A stretch of 64,000 nt of DNA, from contig CAWHAL010000002.1 of NCBI GenBank assembly GCA_963827315.1, positions 62,001 through 126,000 on the forward strand, read 5' to 3'. Below are positions 30,536 to 40,278 of the stretch, piece after piece. The position numbers were made by a program, and so were the translations under genes. The notes beneath the pieces were generated by a model that was not told the origin of the DNA, searched no databases, and saw only the letters and a list, made by a program, of their open reading frames with translations. The DNA is from CAVXEF01 sp963827315. Its GTDB lineage: Bacteria > Planctomycetota > Phycisphaerae > Sedimentisphaerales > Anaerobacaceae. Positions within the stretch are counted from its first letter, which is position 1. Each line of letters starts with the position of its first letter.

Positions 30536-31621
30536 ATGGCAAATAAAGGGTTTACGCACCTTCATTTGCACAGTCAGTATTCGCTTCTGGATGGGGCTAT
30601 AGTCTTTGACGGGCTGCTGAAACGCTGCAAACAACTACAGATGGACTGCGTGGCCGTTACCGACCACGGCAATATGTTCGGCACAGTTGAGTTCTATACA
30701 AGTGCGACGGCCGCCCACATCAAACCGATTATCGGTATGGAGGCATACGTCGCCCCTGACAGCAGATTCAACAGACAAAAAAACAATATCAGCGATGCCG
30801 CATACCATCTGATACTCCTGGCTGAAAATAATACCGGCTATCAAAACCTGCTGAAACTGGCGAGTATCGGTTACACCGAAGGTTTTTACTATCGGCCCAG
30901 AATAGACAAAGAAATCCTGGCTGAATTAAACGCCGGTTTGATTGCCACCAGCGCGTGTCTAAAAGGTGAGGTCGCCGCTGAACTTGCCAAGGGCAACGAA
31001 AAAGCGGCTGTCGCTGCGGTGGAAAGTTACGCAAAGATATTTGGCTCCGACAGATTCTTCATCGAAATCCAAAAGCACGAAGACGGCAACGCAGATACCT
31101 GCCAGGCATTGATAGACCTTGCGAATAGGATGGGACTGCCTCTGTCAGCAACCAACGATGTACACTTTTTAGAGCAAGATGACTATGAAGCTCATAACTG
31201 CCTGTGCTGCATAAGCACCGGCAAAAACGCTGACGACCCCGGCAGAATGATTTACCCAAAAGATATCTTTCTGAAAAGCCCCGAACAGATGCGAGAGCTT
31301 TTTGCACAAAATCCACAGGCGTGCGACAACACTTTAGCGATCGCCGAGCGCTGCAACGTAGAGCTTGACTTAAAAAAGCGTCGTGCACCCGGCTTCAAAC
31401 CTGCCGATGGCTCAACAGCCGAAGAATTCCTGACCAAACTCTGCTACGAAGGCGCAAAACAACGGTACAGCAAAATTACCGAACAGGTCAAAGAAAGACT
31501 CGACAGAGAGCTGGACGTAATCAAATCAAAGGGCTTCGCGAGCTATTTTCTCATCGTCTGGGACCTCTGCAAGCACGCCCACGAAAACAATATACCCGTC
31601 GGCGCCGGGGCAGCGGCGTAG
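30536..31621 (+). CDS. dnaE: DNA polymerase III alpha subunit, 5' part before a frameshift
   Basis: This is the first 361 codons of the replicative polymerase. It holds the PHP domain (FTHLHLHSQYSLLDGAI at the start, AVTDHGNMFGTVEFY, IGMEAYVA) and the beginning of the polymerase domain up to HENNIPVG. In an intact protein VGPGRGSxxGxL comes next. Here the frame instead reads VGAGAAA and stops at TAG 31619-31621. The text resumes in the -1 frame at 31606 as RGSGVGTLAGYCLG. The neighbours are intact and the gene is essential, so an error in the assembly is as likely as a true mutation. Confidence 0.88.
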   Translation: MANKGFTHLHLHSQYSLLDGAIVFDGLLKRCKQLQMDCVAVTDHGNMFGTVEFYTSATAAHIKPIIGMEAYVAPDSRFNRQKNNISDAAYHLILLAENNTGYQNLLKLASIGYTEGFYYRPRIDKEILAELNAGLIATSACLKGEVAAELAKGNEKAAVAAVESYAKIFGSDRFFIEIQKHEDGNADTCQALIDLANRMGLPLSATNDVHFLEQDDYEAHNCLCCISTGKNADDPGRMIYPKDIFLKSPEQMRELFAQNPQACDNTLAIAERCNVELDLKKRRAPGFKPADGSTAEEFLTKLCYEGAKQRYSKITEQVKERLDRELDVIKSKGFASYFLIVWDLCKHAHENNIPVGAGAAA

Positions 31622-33987
31622 GAACACTCGCAGGATACTGCTTGGGACTATGCGATGTGGACCCGATTAGATACGACCTGCTCTTTGAGCGTTTCATGGA
31701 CCCACAGCGCAATGAGATGCCTGACATTGACATTGACATCTGCCAGAACGGCCGGGCAAAGATAATCGAGTATGTCCGCCAAAAATACGGCCACGTTGCA
31801 CAAATCATAACATTCGGGACAATGAAGGCGCGTGCGGTCATTCGCGACATTTGCAGGGTGCTGGGCGTATCACTGGCCGAGGCCGACAGATTAGCCAAGC
31901 TCATCCCGGAGTCTCTGGGGATAACACTCGATACGGCCCTGAAAACTGAGCCGCAGCTAAAACAGGCATACGAAAAAAATCAGCAGGCAAGAAAAGTAAT
32001 TGACATCTGCAAGAAACTCGAAGGTCTTACCCGCCACGCTTCCGTTCACGCCGCCGGCATCGTAATCGCAGATGAACCCCTGACAAACTTCATACCTCTT
32101 TATAAAGCACCCAACTCAGACGATATCATAACCCAGTACGAAGGACCTATGGTCGAAAAGGTAGGCCTATTGAAGATGGACTTTCTGGGTTTAAAGACAC
32201 TCAGCGTTCTCGAGCGGGCCAGGCAATTAGTTAAAGAGATTCACGGCAACGACATTGACCTGGAAAAAATCGACCTCGCTGACCCAAAGGTCTTCCAGAT
32301 TTTCACCAGCGGAAAAACGAAAGGCGTTTTCCAATTTGAATCCGGCGGGATGCAAGATTTACTAATGAAAATGAAGCCCGACCGAATAGAAGACCTTATC
32401 GCCGCAAACGCACTCTATCGGCCGGGGCCTATGATACTAATCCCGGACTACATCGACCGAAAACACGGCGCAAAATGGTCCCTGCCGCACGCAATCATGA
32501 CCGAAATCCTCGGCGAAACATACGGTGTTATGGTTTATCAGGAACAAGTGATGCGGATTTGCAATCGGCTCGGCGACATCCCGCTGCGTGAGGCGTACGG
32601 CCTTATCAAAGCGATAAGCAAAAAAAAGGCCAGAACCATTGCCAAAGAAAGAGAGAGATTTGTAAAAGGCTGTGTCGATAAGGGCCTGACACGAAGTCAG
32701 GCTGAGCAGGTCTTCGAGCTTATCGAACGATTCGCCGGCTATGGCTTCAACAAAAGCCATTCAACGCGGTACGCTATCATCGCTTACCAGACGGCATATA
32801 TGAAGGCCTGCTGGCCCATCGAATTTATGGCGGCCCTGCTGACGTATGAAATGGGCAACACCGATAAGGTCGTCGACTACATCAACGAATCCAAAAAAAT
32901 GGGTATCGAGGTGCTGCCGCCGGATATTAATGAAAGCGGTGTCGACTTTACCCCTCTCTACAAGGGCCACGGAGCGGACAAAAAGGGTGTGATACGTTTC
33001 GGCCTGGCTGCGGTCAAGGGCGTCGGCGAAAAAGCCGTCGAACAAATAATCGCAGACCGCGAAAAAGTTGAGCGATTCCAAAGTCTGTTCCACTTCTGCG
33101 AAAATGTCGACCCACGGGCCGCCAACAAACAGGTTGTCGAGGCCCTGATAAAAGCCGGCGCATTCGACAGACTGGGCGGAAACCGGGCCCAAATGATTGC
33201 CGGCCTTGAAAGGGCTATGCAAATCGGCGCAAGCACTCAGGCAGACAAACAAAAAGGCCAAATGAACTTCTTCGGCCAAATGACACAGGAGCCCGACTAC
33301 ACACACGATGCACAGAGACTGCCCAAAGTCAATCCCTGGCCGGAGGCTATGATGCTAAACTACGAGAAACAGGTGCTCGGATTCTATGTAACCAGCAACC
33401 CGTTAAGCCATTTCGCTGAGACAATAAATTTCTATTCCACAGTAAACACGTCTGTCCTGGCCGAGGTCGGTCAGGACAGGGTCATTGTCATTGGTGGAGT
33501 GATAGCGAAGAAAAGATACCATATCACCCGGAAGGGGCGAAACGCCGGGGCAAAGATGGCCGTCCTGGTCCTTGAAGATTTGCAGGGACAGGTCGAGGTG
33601 GTGCTGTTCCCCGATACGCTGAATAAATATGCCGATTACTTAGATGAGGACAAAATTGTTTTCGTAAAGGGCCGGGTCGACTTCAGAAGAGAAAAACCCA
33701 ACATTCTTGCTGAGGAGATTGTAGGACTGGATGAGGTAACCGAAAAATTAGCCTCCAAGGTCAGAATAAGACTCGACGCCAAAGATGTTACAAAAGAAAA
33801 AGTGGCTGAAATAAAAAGTATCTGCCAAAGTCACCGAGGTAAAAGCCCCGTTTACATAGCGGTAAGAACCGACAAGGGCAGAGTGTATGCCGCCGCCGAC
33901 AGGGAGCTTTCCGTCAATCCGGACGTGGACTTCTGCCGAAAGATGCAACAACTTGTAGGCGAAGAAAACTTCCAACTGGCAAAGTAA
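31606..33987 (+). CDS. dnaE: DNA polymerase III alpha subunit, 3' part after a frameshift
   Basis: The rest of DnaE in the other frame, about 793 codons. It begins RGSGVGTLAGY, then has the catalytic aspartates in MPDIDIDIC, GFNKSHSTRYAIIAYQTAYMKA of the fingers, a helix-hairpin-helix region (AAVKGVGEKAVEQII), the OB domain (VIVIGGVIAKKRYHITRKG to VEVVLFP) and a C-terminal domain. Both halves together give the normal length of about 1150 residues. The first ATG of this frame (31642) is inside a conserved motif, so independent translation of this part would not give a working enzyme. Confidence 0.88.
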   Translation, partial: RGSGVGTLAGYCLGLCDVDPIRYDLLFERFMDPQRNEMPDIDIDICQNGRAKIIEYVRQKYGHVAQIITFGTMKARAVIRDICRVLGVSLAEADRLAKLIPESLGITLDTALKTEPQLKQAYEKNQQARKVIDICKKLEGLTRHASVHAAGIVIADEPLTNFIPLYKAPNSDDIITQYEGPMVEKVGLLKMDFLGLKTLSVLERARQLVKEIHGNDIDLEKIDLADPKVFQIFTSGKTKGVFQFESGGMQDLLMKMKPDRIEDLIAANALYRPGPMILIPDYIDRKHGAKWSLPHAIMTEILGETYGVMVYQEQVMRICNRLGDIPLREAYGLIKAISKKKARTIAKERERFVKGCVDKGLTRSQAEQVFELIERFAGYGFNKSHSTRYAIIAYQTAYMKACWPIEFMAALLTYEMGNTDKVVDYINESKKMGIEVLPPDINESGVDFTPLYKGHGADKKGVIRFGLAAVKGVGEKAVEQIIADREKVERFQSLFHFCENVDPRAANKQVVEALIKAGAFDRLGGNRAQMIAGLERAMQIGASTQADKQKGQMNFFGQMTQEPDYTHDAQRLPKVNPWPEAMMLNYEKQVLGFYVTSNPLSHFAETINFYSTVNTSVLAEVGQDRVIVIGGVIAKKRYHITRKGRNAGAKMAVLVLEDLQGQVEVVLFPDTLNKYADYLDEDKIVFVKGRVDFRREKPNILAEEIVGLDEVTEKLASKVRIRLDAKDVTKEKVAEIKSICQSHRGKSPVYIAVRTDKGRVYAAADRELSVNPDVDFCRKMQQLVGEENFQLAK

Positions 33988-34016
33988 AACCTCAAAAAAG
34001 TTTAAATGGTGTCATT

Positions 34017-34643
34017 TTGAAAAATGAATTATCTGGTAAATTTATAGTTCTTGACGGGCCGGACGGGTGCGGAAAGACTACGCAAACAAAACTGCTGGTT
34101 GATTGGCTAAAAGAGCAGGACGTTGCGGTTGAGACCTTTCGCGAGCCCGGTGGAACAGCCATCGGCGAAAAGATTCGGCAAATCCTGCTCAATCCCGAAC
34201 ATATCCAAATGAGTACTCGCAGCGAACTTATGTTGTATATGGCTGCACGCACCCAACTGTGGGAAGAAAAAATAGCACCGGCTCTCAAAAAAGGTAAATG
34301 CGTCATACTCGATAGATGGCTGTCAAGCACCTGTGCCTATCAGGGCTACGCTGGCGGATTCGGTATGGATAACGTCATAAAAATTGCGACGGACTGCCTC
34401 GAAAGACCCTGGCCTGATTTGACCATCATCTTAGACGTGAACCTTGAAACCGCAGCAAAGCGACTGAAGCGAACCCCTGATAGAATGGAAAGCAAAGGTG
34501 ACGGCTACCATCAAAAGGTGCGTGAGGGCTTTCTAAAGCTTGCCAGGCAGCAAAGAAATTTCGCTGTCATAGACGGCACAAGCAATATTGAAACGGTACA
34601 CAAAAAAATACTGGAAGTAATAGAGCAAACGGACTTCAGATAA
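34017..34643 (+). CDS. tmk: thymidylate kinase
   Basis: Tmk makes dTDP from dTMP. P-loop GPDGCGKTTQ is near residue 14, FREPGGTAIGEKIR is the DRx-like dTMP-binding region, and LDRWLSSTCAYQGYA carries the second DR motif. Only TTG at 34017 serves as a start in frame; no good ribosome-binding site precedes it. Length 208. The order dnaE-tmk-holB-ricT-metG resembles the tmk-holB-yaaT-metS order known in Bacillus. Confidence 0.93.
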   Translation: MKNELSGKFIVLDGPDGCGKTTQTKLLVDWLKEQDVAVETFREPGGTAIGEKIRQILLNPEHIQMSTRSELMLYMAARTQLWEEKIAPALKKGKCVILDRWLSSTCAYQGYAGGFGMDNVIKIATDCLERPWPDLTIILDVNLETAAKRLKRTPDRMESKGDGYHQKVREGFLKLARQQRNFAVIDGTSNIETVHKKILEVIEQTDFR

Positions 34644-35756
34644 ATGTCACTCAAAGAGGTATTCTGCCAGGATAAGGCGATTTCGATTCTGCAAAAGGCC
34701 CTGGCCGGCGACAAGCTGCCGCACGCATATATCTTCAGCGGGGCCGAAGGCGTCGGCAAATTCAAGACGGCTCGTGAATGGGCCAAGCTGCTGCTTTGCG
34801 AAAAACCCGTTACAGAAAAAAAATTTGCCGACAGCTGCGGTACGTGCGAATCCTGCCGATTATTCGAAGCAGGTTCACACCCCGATTTCAACCTTGTTTA
34901 CAAAGAGCTGCTCGAATTTACGAAAGACAACAAAGACAAAAAAACACCCGTTGACTTGGCGATTGACGTAGTCCGGGAATTTATAATCGAAAAAGTATCG
35001 ACAAGACCAACGCTGTCGCGAAAAAAGGTCTTCGTCATCAGTGAGGCAGAACGATTAAATAACGAGTCGCAAAACTGTCTGCTGAAGGTTTTAGAAGAGC
35101 CGCCCAAATACTGTTTTATTTTTCTGCTCTGCACCCGGATGGAAAAGCTGCTGCCGACCATCAAGTCGAGATGCCAGACGATAAGTTTCGGTTCGATAGA
35201 CGAAGAAAGGATAATCGAGAAGCTAAAAGAAGTCGGCCTTGAACAAAAAAAGGCCCAATACTTTGCGAGGCTTGCCGAGGGCAGCTTAGGCACCGCGGTG
35301 CGGTGGGCACAGCTTGAACTTGCCAACGCAAATCTCTACCAAACCAAGAAAGAACTGGTCAGCTCACTGTGTGATTGTCGATACGCCGATGCGCTGGAGC
35401 GAGCACAATGGCTCATAGACAAAAGCAAAGAGATAGCCGATGCGTGGGCTGGCCTCGATAAAGCCACCAGCAAAACAGATATAAACCGAAGGGCCTCGAA
35501 GACCCTTATCCGCATAATCATATCCGCCCTGAGCGACGCGATGCAGCTAAATATCAATCCGGAAAAAGACCTCACCAATTTCGAGCAGAAAGAACAGATA
35601 AAGAAGCTGGCGAGCCGATTCGGCCCTGAGCACGCTGCCGAGAAGATAGCAGAGTGCTTTCGAACACTTCGGTGGGTCGAAGCCAGCGTCAATGAGAAGC
35701 TTATTTTCGAACAGCTATTGTTAAACCTCGCCGTTTCTGGTAAAATAAAGGTCTAA
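34644..35756 (+). CDS. holB: DNA polymerase III delta' subunit
   Basis: HolB is the clamp-loader stator. It shows HAYIFSGAEGVGKFKTA (P-loop; the usual T/S after GK is Phe, as expected of a subunit that does not hydrolyse ATP), a zinc site CGTCESC with an upstream Cys, and the SRC motif in TIKSRCQTISF. SEAERLNNESQNCLLKVLEEPP is the typical conserved core. The ATG directly abuts the tmk stop. 370 residues. Confidence 0.9.
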   Translation: MSLKEVFCQDKAISILQKALAGDKLPHAYIFSGAEGVGKFKTAREWAKLLLCEKPVTEKKFADSCGTCESCRLFEAGSHPDFNLVYKELLEFTKDNKDKKTPVDLAIDVVREFIIEKVSTRPTLSRKKVFVISEAERLNNESQNCLLKVLEEPPKYCFIFLLCTRMEKLLPTIKSRCQTISFGSIDEERIIEKLKEVGLEQKKAQYFARLAEGSLGTAVRWAQLELANANLYQTKKELVSSLCDCRYADALERAQWLIDKSKEIADAWAGLDKATSKTDINRRASKTLIRIIISALSDAMQLNINPEKDLTNFEQKEQIKKLASRFGPEHAAEKIAECFRTLRWVEASVNEKLIFEQLLLNLAVSGKIKV

Positions 35757-35835
35757 AAGTCGTACAGCCTAACAAGATGCTTAACCGGGTCTGCTGTAAT
35801 GACTCGCAAAGAGCGAACCCTTTCAGGTAACTTAA

Positions 35836-36801
35836 ATGACCGAAAAACAGGAAACAAAACCCAAGCCGGCTAAAAGTAAAAAGTATATGCTGGTTCGCTA
35901 CGGCCGAATGAATTCGCTCAGTTTTTTTGAGCACAACGAAACCCATATACCCAAAGTGCCCACGCGGGTCGTGATAAAGACCGAAAGAGGACTTGAATTA
36001 GGCCATCTGGTGGGCCAGGTGTGTTACAAAGGAGGACAGTTTAAGTTAAGCCCTGAGCAGGTTAAAGAATACTTCGATAAAAGTGAAATTGAGCTTTCCG
36101 TTGCGCCGGCCGGCAAAGTAGTTCGCTTTGCAACAGCCGCCGACTTAAGCGAAGAACGGCATCTGCGAAAAATCGCGGAACAACAAATAGAGTGCTGCAA
36201 ACGATTCGCAAAAGAGCTGGGGCTTGCGATGAAAATAGTCGACGCGGAAAACATATTCGGCGGCGAACGGATTATTTTTTACTTTATGGCTGACGGACGT
36301 GTTGACTTCCGCGAGCTGGTAAAAAAACTTGCGAACGAATATCAGTCGAGAATCGAAATGCGACAGGTCGGCTCGAGAGACGAAGCCAAACTGCTTGGTG
36401 ATGTGGAAAGCTGCGGCCAGCAATGCTGCTGCCAGCTATTCCTCAAGGCGTTAAAACCGGTCAATATGCGAATGGCGAAGATGCAAAAGGCGACCCTCGA
36501 CCCCTCAAAAATCAGCGGCTACTGCGGGAGATTAAAATGCTGCCTGCGATACGAAGACCAGACCTATACCGAACTTAAGAAACAGCTGCCGAGAAAAAAT
36601 ACGTGGGTAAAAACACCGCACGGTGAAGGCAAAGTAGTAGATACGCAGATACTGACCCAGCTTGTTGTCGTCGAAGACGCGAATGGGGCAAGAACCGCCG
36701 TCGGTGTTGAGCAGGTGGAGGTACTTTCCCCCCCGCTGGTAACACCGCAGGACAGCACCGATGATGACACCGAACCGGACGAAACAGAAAAGGCGGAGTA
36801 A
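35836..36801 (+). CDS. ricT: PSP1-domain protein, RicT (YaaT)-like
   Basis: The 321 residues match the PSP1/RicT family: an opening YMLVRYGRMNSLSFFEHN, VVIKTERGLELGHLVG, the Cys-rich motif CGQQCCCQLFL, and ISGYCGRLKCCLRYE. In Bacillus subtilis RicT forms an iron-sulfur complex with RicA and RicF that controls RNase Y; RicA and RicF genes are not seen here. The place right after holB is the same as in Firmicutes. The C-terminal 25 residues are acidic. Confidence 0.85.
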   Translation: MTEKQETKPKPAKSKKYMLVRYGRMNSLSFFEHNETHIPKVPTRVVIKTERGLELGHLVGQVCYKGGQFKLSPEQVKEYFDKSEIELSVAPAGKVVRFATAADLSEERHLRKIAEQQIECCKRFAKELGLAMKIVDAENIFGGERIIFYFMADGRVDFRELVKKLANEYQSRIEMRQVGSRDEAKLLGDVESCGQQCCCQLFLKALKPVNMRMAKMQKATLDPSKISGYCGRLKCCLRYEDQTYTELKKQLPRKNTWVKTPHGEGKVVDTQILTQLVVVEDANGARTAVGVEQVEVLSPPLVTPQDSTDDDTEPDETEKAE

Positions 36802-36820
36802 TAATCTTTAAGGGTGCGTC

Positions 36821-38821
36821 ATGCCTCGCAAAATCATCGTAACATCGGCTCTGCCATACGCAAACGGCCCCATACATATGGGGCACCTCGTCGAATACCT
36901 GCAGACCGATATCTGGGTGCGATTTCAGAAGATGTGCGGCAATAAGTGCCTTTACTTTTGCGCCGATGACACTCACGGCACCCCCGTTATGATAAGTGCC
37001 CGGGCCGCCGGCATAACCGCCGAACAGCTAATCGAACGCATGCATATAGAGCATAAAGCAGACTTCGACAGCTTTTTCATAGAATGCGATAATTATTACA
37101 CAACACATTCACCTGAAAATAAACACTTTAGCGAGCTCATTTTCGATTCGCTCAACAAAGCCGGCTCAATTGTCAAACGGGACATTGAACAGACCTATTG
37201 CGAGAATTGCAAGATGTCCCTGCCCGATAGATACATTCGAGGCACCTGCCCCAGATGCGGCGCCGAGGACCAATACGGCGACTCCTGCGAGGTCTGTAGT
37301 GGAACATATCGCACGACCGAATTGATTAATCCCCGCTGTGCAACCTGCCGGCACAAACCGACCCTGCGGACATCTGAGCACTACTTCTTCAAACTGGCTG
37401 ATTACGAAAGGCAGCTGCGAGACCTTATCGCCGGAGGATATACACAAAAATCAGTCGCCAACAAACTTGACGAGTGGTTCAAGGCTGGTCTGCAGGACTG
37501 GGACATCTCGCGCGACGGGCCATACTTCGGCTTCAAAATACCCGGCGAAGAAAACAAGTTTTTCTACGTCTGGTTGGATGCTCCCATCGGATATATGGCT
37601 TCTGTAAAAAACTACTGCGACAAAAACGGTTTGGATTTTGACAAGCTCTGGAACGGCCCCGAATACGAGCTTTATCACTTCATCGGCAAAGACATTACAT
37701 ATTTTCACGCCCTTTTCTGGCCGGCGATGCTGATTGGCTCAGGCTTCAGGACCGCCAACAAACTTTTCGTGCATGGCTTTTTGACCGTAAACGGCGAAAA
37801 AATGAGCAAATCCCGCGGAACCTTCATCAAGGCCAACGCATACCTAAAGCACCTCGAACCCGAGTACCTGCGATACTACTACGCAAGTAAACTGACCAAC
37901 AGCATCGAGGATATAGACCTAAGCACGGACGACTTCCTGAGCAAAACCAACGCGGATTTGGTCGGCAAATTCGCCAACCTGGCTTCACGTTCCGGCCCGA
38001 TGCTGACAAAAAATCTTGACTCCAGGCTCGGTCAACTAAACCAGCAGGGCAAAGAACTAATCAATAAACTCACCGCTGCCAAAAAACAGATTATGGAAAA
38101 CTATGAGACCCTCGATTACGCTGCTGCCGTCAGAACGATTAACGCCCTGGCCGACGAGGCAAACCGATATATCGAACAGAATCAGCCCTGGGCAACTGTA
38201 AAAACTAATTTGGAGAAAACCAGAACAACTCTTACGGCTGCGATAAACGCTGTACGCATTCTTACGATTTACCTAAAACCCATACTGCCCAAGTTTGCCG
38301 AAAAGGTGCAAAAGTTTTTAAACGTCGAGACCCTGACGTTCGCAGACGTGGAAAAACCCTTAGTCAATCACAAGATAAATAAATTTGCACGATTATTTGA
38401 AAGAATTGATGAAAAACAGGTGAATGCAATGATGGAAGAAAGTAAAGAAGCCAAAACAGTTCAACCGACAACAGTTCCAGCTGAGCCGATAGCGCCCGAA
38501 TGTACGATAGACGACTTTGCAAAAATTGATTTGCGAATTGCGAAAGTGGCAAAGGCCGAGTCCGTCGAGGGTGCCGATAAACTGCTTCGTCTGGAACTGG
38601 ATGCAGGTGGAATGCGCAAAAGCGTGCTGGCTGCCATAGCCCAGGCATATAAACCCGATGAATTGGTCGGCAAAATCGTAATCTATCTGGCCAATCTGAA
38701 ACCGAGAAAGATGAAGTTCGGACTGTCCGAAGGTATGATACTTGCAGCAGGCAGCGGCGGAAAAGACATCTTTATACTTACGGCGGACGCGGGAGCAAAA
38801 CCCGGCCAGAGAGTCAGCTGA
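36821..38821 (+). CDS. metG: methionine-tRNA ligase
   Basis: MetG charges tRNA-Met. HMGH is the HIGH motif near residue 19, KMSKSRGTF the KMSKS motif near 330, and four CxxC-type pairs between residues about 127 and 172 form the zinc knuckles (CENC, CPRC, CEVC, CATC). Residues from about 565 form the EMAP-like tRNA-binding domain that dimerises the bacterial enzyme (DLRIAKVAKAESVEGADKLL). 666 residues. The TGA overlaps the next ATG. Confidence 0.95.
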   Translation: MPRKIIVTSALPYANGPIHMGHLVEYLQTDIWVRFQKMCGNKCLYFCADDTHGTPVMISARAAGITAEQLIERMHIEHKADFDSFFIECDNYYTTHSPENKHFSELIFDSLNKAGSIVKRDIEQTYCENCKMSLPDRYIRGTCPRCGAEDQYGDSCEVCSGTYRTTELINPRCATCRHKPTLRTSEHYFFKLADYERQLRDLIAGGYTQKSVANKLDEWFKAGLQDWDISRDGPYFGFKIPGEENKFFYVWLDAPIGYMASVKNYCDKNGLDFDKLWNGPEYELYHFIGKDITYFHALFWPAMLIGSGFRTANKLFVHGFLTVNGEKMSKSRGTFIKANAYLKHLEPEYLRYYYASKLTNSIEDIDLSTDDFLSKTNADLVGKFANLASRSGPMLTKNLDSRLGQLNQQGKELINKLTAAKKQIMENYETLDYAAAVRTINALADEANRYIEQNQPWATVKTNLEKTRTTLTAAINAVRILTIYLKPILPKFAEKVQKFLNVETLTFADVEKPLVNHKINKFARLFERIDEKQVNAMMEESKEAKTVQPTTVPAEPIAPECTIDDFAKIDLRIAKVAKAESVEGADKLLRLELDAGGMRKSVLAAIAQAYKPDELVGKIVIYLANLKPRKMKFGLSEGMILAAGSGGKDIFILTADAGAKPGQRVS

Positions 38822-39174
38822 TGAAAGAAAGCCTCGAAAAAATTGCCGGAAGCGATGGTCGATTCAGCCCTGGTGCTGTGCACTTTGTCTATGATGGGCT
38901 CGGCTACACGGTAAAAAAAATCGTCGACGAACCCAGTCATGTCGGCGGGCAAACCCTCTGCGAGGGACTAAAACAATTAGCGATTGAAAAATGGGGCAGA
39001 CTGGCGATGCTCGTTCTGGCTAACTGGAACATCAAAACGACACGCGACTTCGGTGAAATCGTCTATCTGCTGATAAAACACAAATGGATGAGCGCCCAGC
39101 CTACCGATTCCATAGACGACTTCAACGACGTCTATGATTTCAAGGCTGTGTTCAAGGACCAATTCAAGTTCTGA
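38821..39174 (+). CDS. Minf_1886 family protein
   Basis: The 117 residues fit the Minf_1886 (TIGR04138) family, small proteins restricted to planctomycetes and verrucomicrobia, with no known function. Landmarks are AVHFVYDGLGYTVKKI, HVGGQTLCEGLKQLAIEKWG and TRDFGEIVYLLI. The start overlaps the metG stop (ATGA), so the two are co-translated. Its end overlaps the permease gene on the other strand by eleven bases. Confidence 0.85.
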   Translation: MKESLEKIAGSDGRFSPGAVHFVYDGLGYTVKKIVDEPSHVGGQTLCEGLKQLAIEKWGRLAMLVLANWNIKTTRDFGEIVYLLIKHKWMSAQPTDSIDDFNDVYDFKAVFKDQFKF

Positions 39175-40195
39175 GTGTTGCGCTATCTGACTTGTCTTTT
39201 TTACGGAGCGTCGCAGATATCAAGATGGTTAGAAGCACCACAGCCGATGCGTATTCGACAGCCTGAGGCAACATCCAGTGGGGGCGGGTAACTATCTCAA
39301 AATGGACACCGGCTGCGATATAATCGAGCAAAATGCCGCTAAGAAGAGCACATCCAGCGACGGTTGCCAGATAGATAATCGCAGTTTTCCTTCCCAAAAT
39401 ATTCCAGATGGTTACGAATGATGCGGCGTTCGTGGCAGGGCCGGTCATAAGAAATACCATCGCTGCCCCCGGCGTTATCCCTTTCAAGATGAGCGCTGCC
39501 GCTATGGGCACCGAGGCCGTCGCACAAACATACATCGGTATGCCCACGGCCATCATAACGAGCATAGGGACAATGCCGGTACCGAGTTTGTCGGCAAAGA
39601 AACCATCCGGCACAATCGCTGAAATCCCTGCTGCAACAACCAGCCCCACCAGCATTGCCCTGCCGATATCACGAGGCAGCGTTATAAAGCCATACTTTAA
39701 TCCGCTGATAACTTTGCCGGTCTTTCCGCCTGCACAACAGGTGTCGGTACGTTTTGGCGGTGACTGACCGCTCTTCGCAGTTCGGTCAAATATATCAACA
39801 AAAATGCCGCCAACAATACCAGTTACAAACGCAGCGATGGGCCGAAAAATCGCAAAGACAGGGCCGAGAAGACTGAGCGTTACAAAAATACTATCAACGC
39901 CGGTCTGAGGCGTCGACAACAGAAATGCTATCGTGGCGCCCTTACTTGCTCCGCGTTTGTGCAGCGACATTGATACCGGAATGACGCCGCACGAGCACAA
40001 AGGAAGAGGGACACCGAAAATTGAAGCTTTCACTACCGGCCAAATGCCGGAGCCGCCGAGATGCCTTTCCACAAGCTCCTGCGAGAGAAAACCCGAAAGA
40101 ATGCCCGCTACAAAAAAACCAAACAATAGATATGGCGACATCTCAACGACTGTAGCCCAGAAATTAATCAATATCGACCACGCAAAAGCAGCCAT
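39164..40195 (-). CDS. SO_0444 family permease (Cu/Zn efflux type)
   Basis: The protein has eight to ten hydrophobic segments and the motif GVPLPLCSCGVIPVSMSLHKRGASKGATIAFLLSTPQTG is visible in part: the central PLCSCGVIP pair of cysteines is typical of the DUF318/ArsP-like permease family. Members are linked to export of copper, zinc or arsenic compounds. A loop carries CCAGG. ATG 40195 (AGGTGGTG upstream) is preferred to GTG 40207. Substrate is not known. Confidence 0.82.
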   Translation of the reverse strand: MAAFAWSILINFWATVVEMSPYLLFGFFVAGILSGFLSQELVERHLGGSGIWPVVKASIFGVPLPLCSCGVIPVSMSLHKRGASKGATIAFLLSTPQTGVDSIFVTLSLLGPVFAIFRPIAAFVTGIVGGIFVDIFDRTAKSGQSPPKRTDTCCAGGKTGKVISGLKYGFITLPRDIGRAMLVGLVVAAGISAIVPDGFFADKLGTGIVPMLVMMAVGIPMYVCATASVPIAAALILKGITPGAAMVFLMTGPATNAASFVTIWNILGRKTAIIYLATVAGCALLSGILLDYIAAGVHFEIVTRPHWMLPQAVEYASAVVLLTILISATLRKKDKSDSATLRT

Positions 40196-40278
40196 AGTAA
40201 ACACCACCTATACCGAAACAAACGCAAATAACGCCACTCAAACTCCGGCCCAACCCCCATTAAATGCAAAAACAATTC

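Noticed and set aside
31600..31625. Programmed -1 frameshift in dnaE
   Set aside because: The site GCC GGG GCA is not an X-XXY-YYZ slippery heptamer, no clear stimulatory hairpin follows, and a -1 slip would give VGARGS, one residue short of the conserved motif. A lost CCGG explains the text better.
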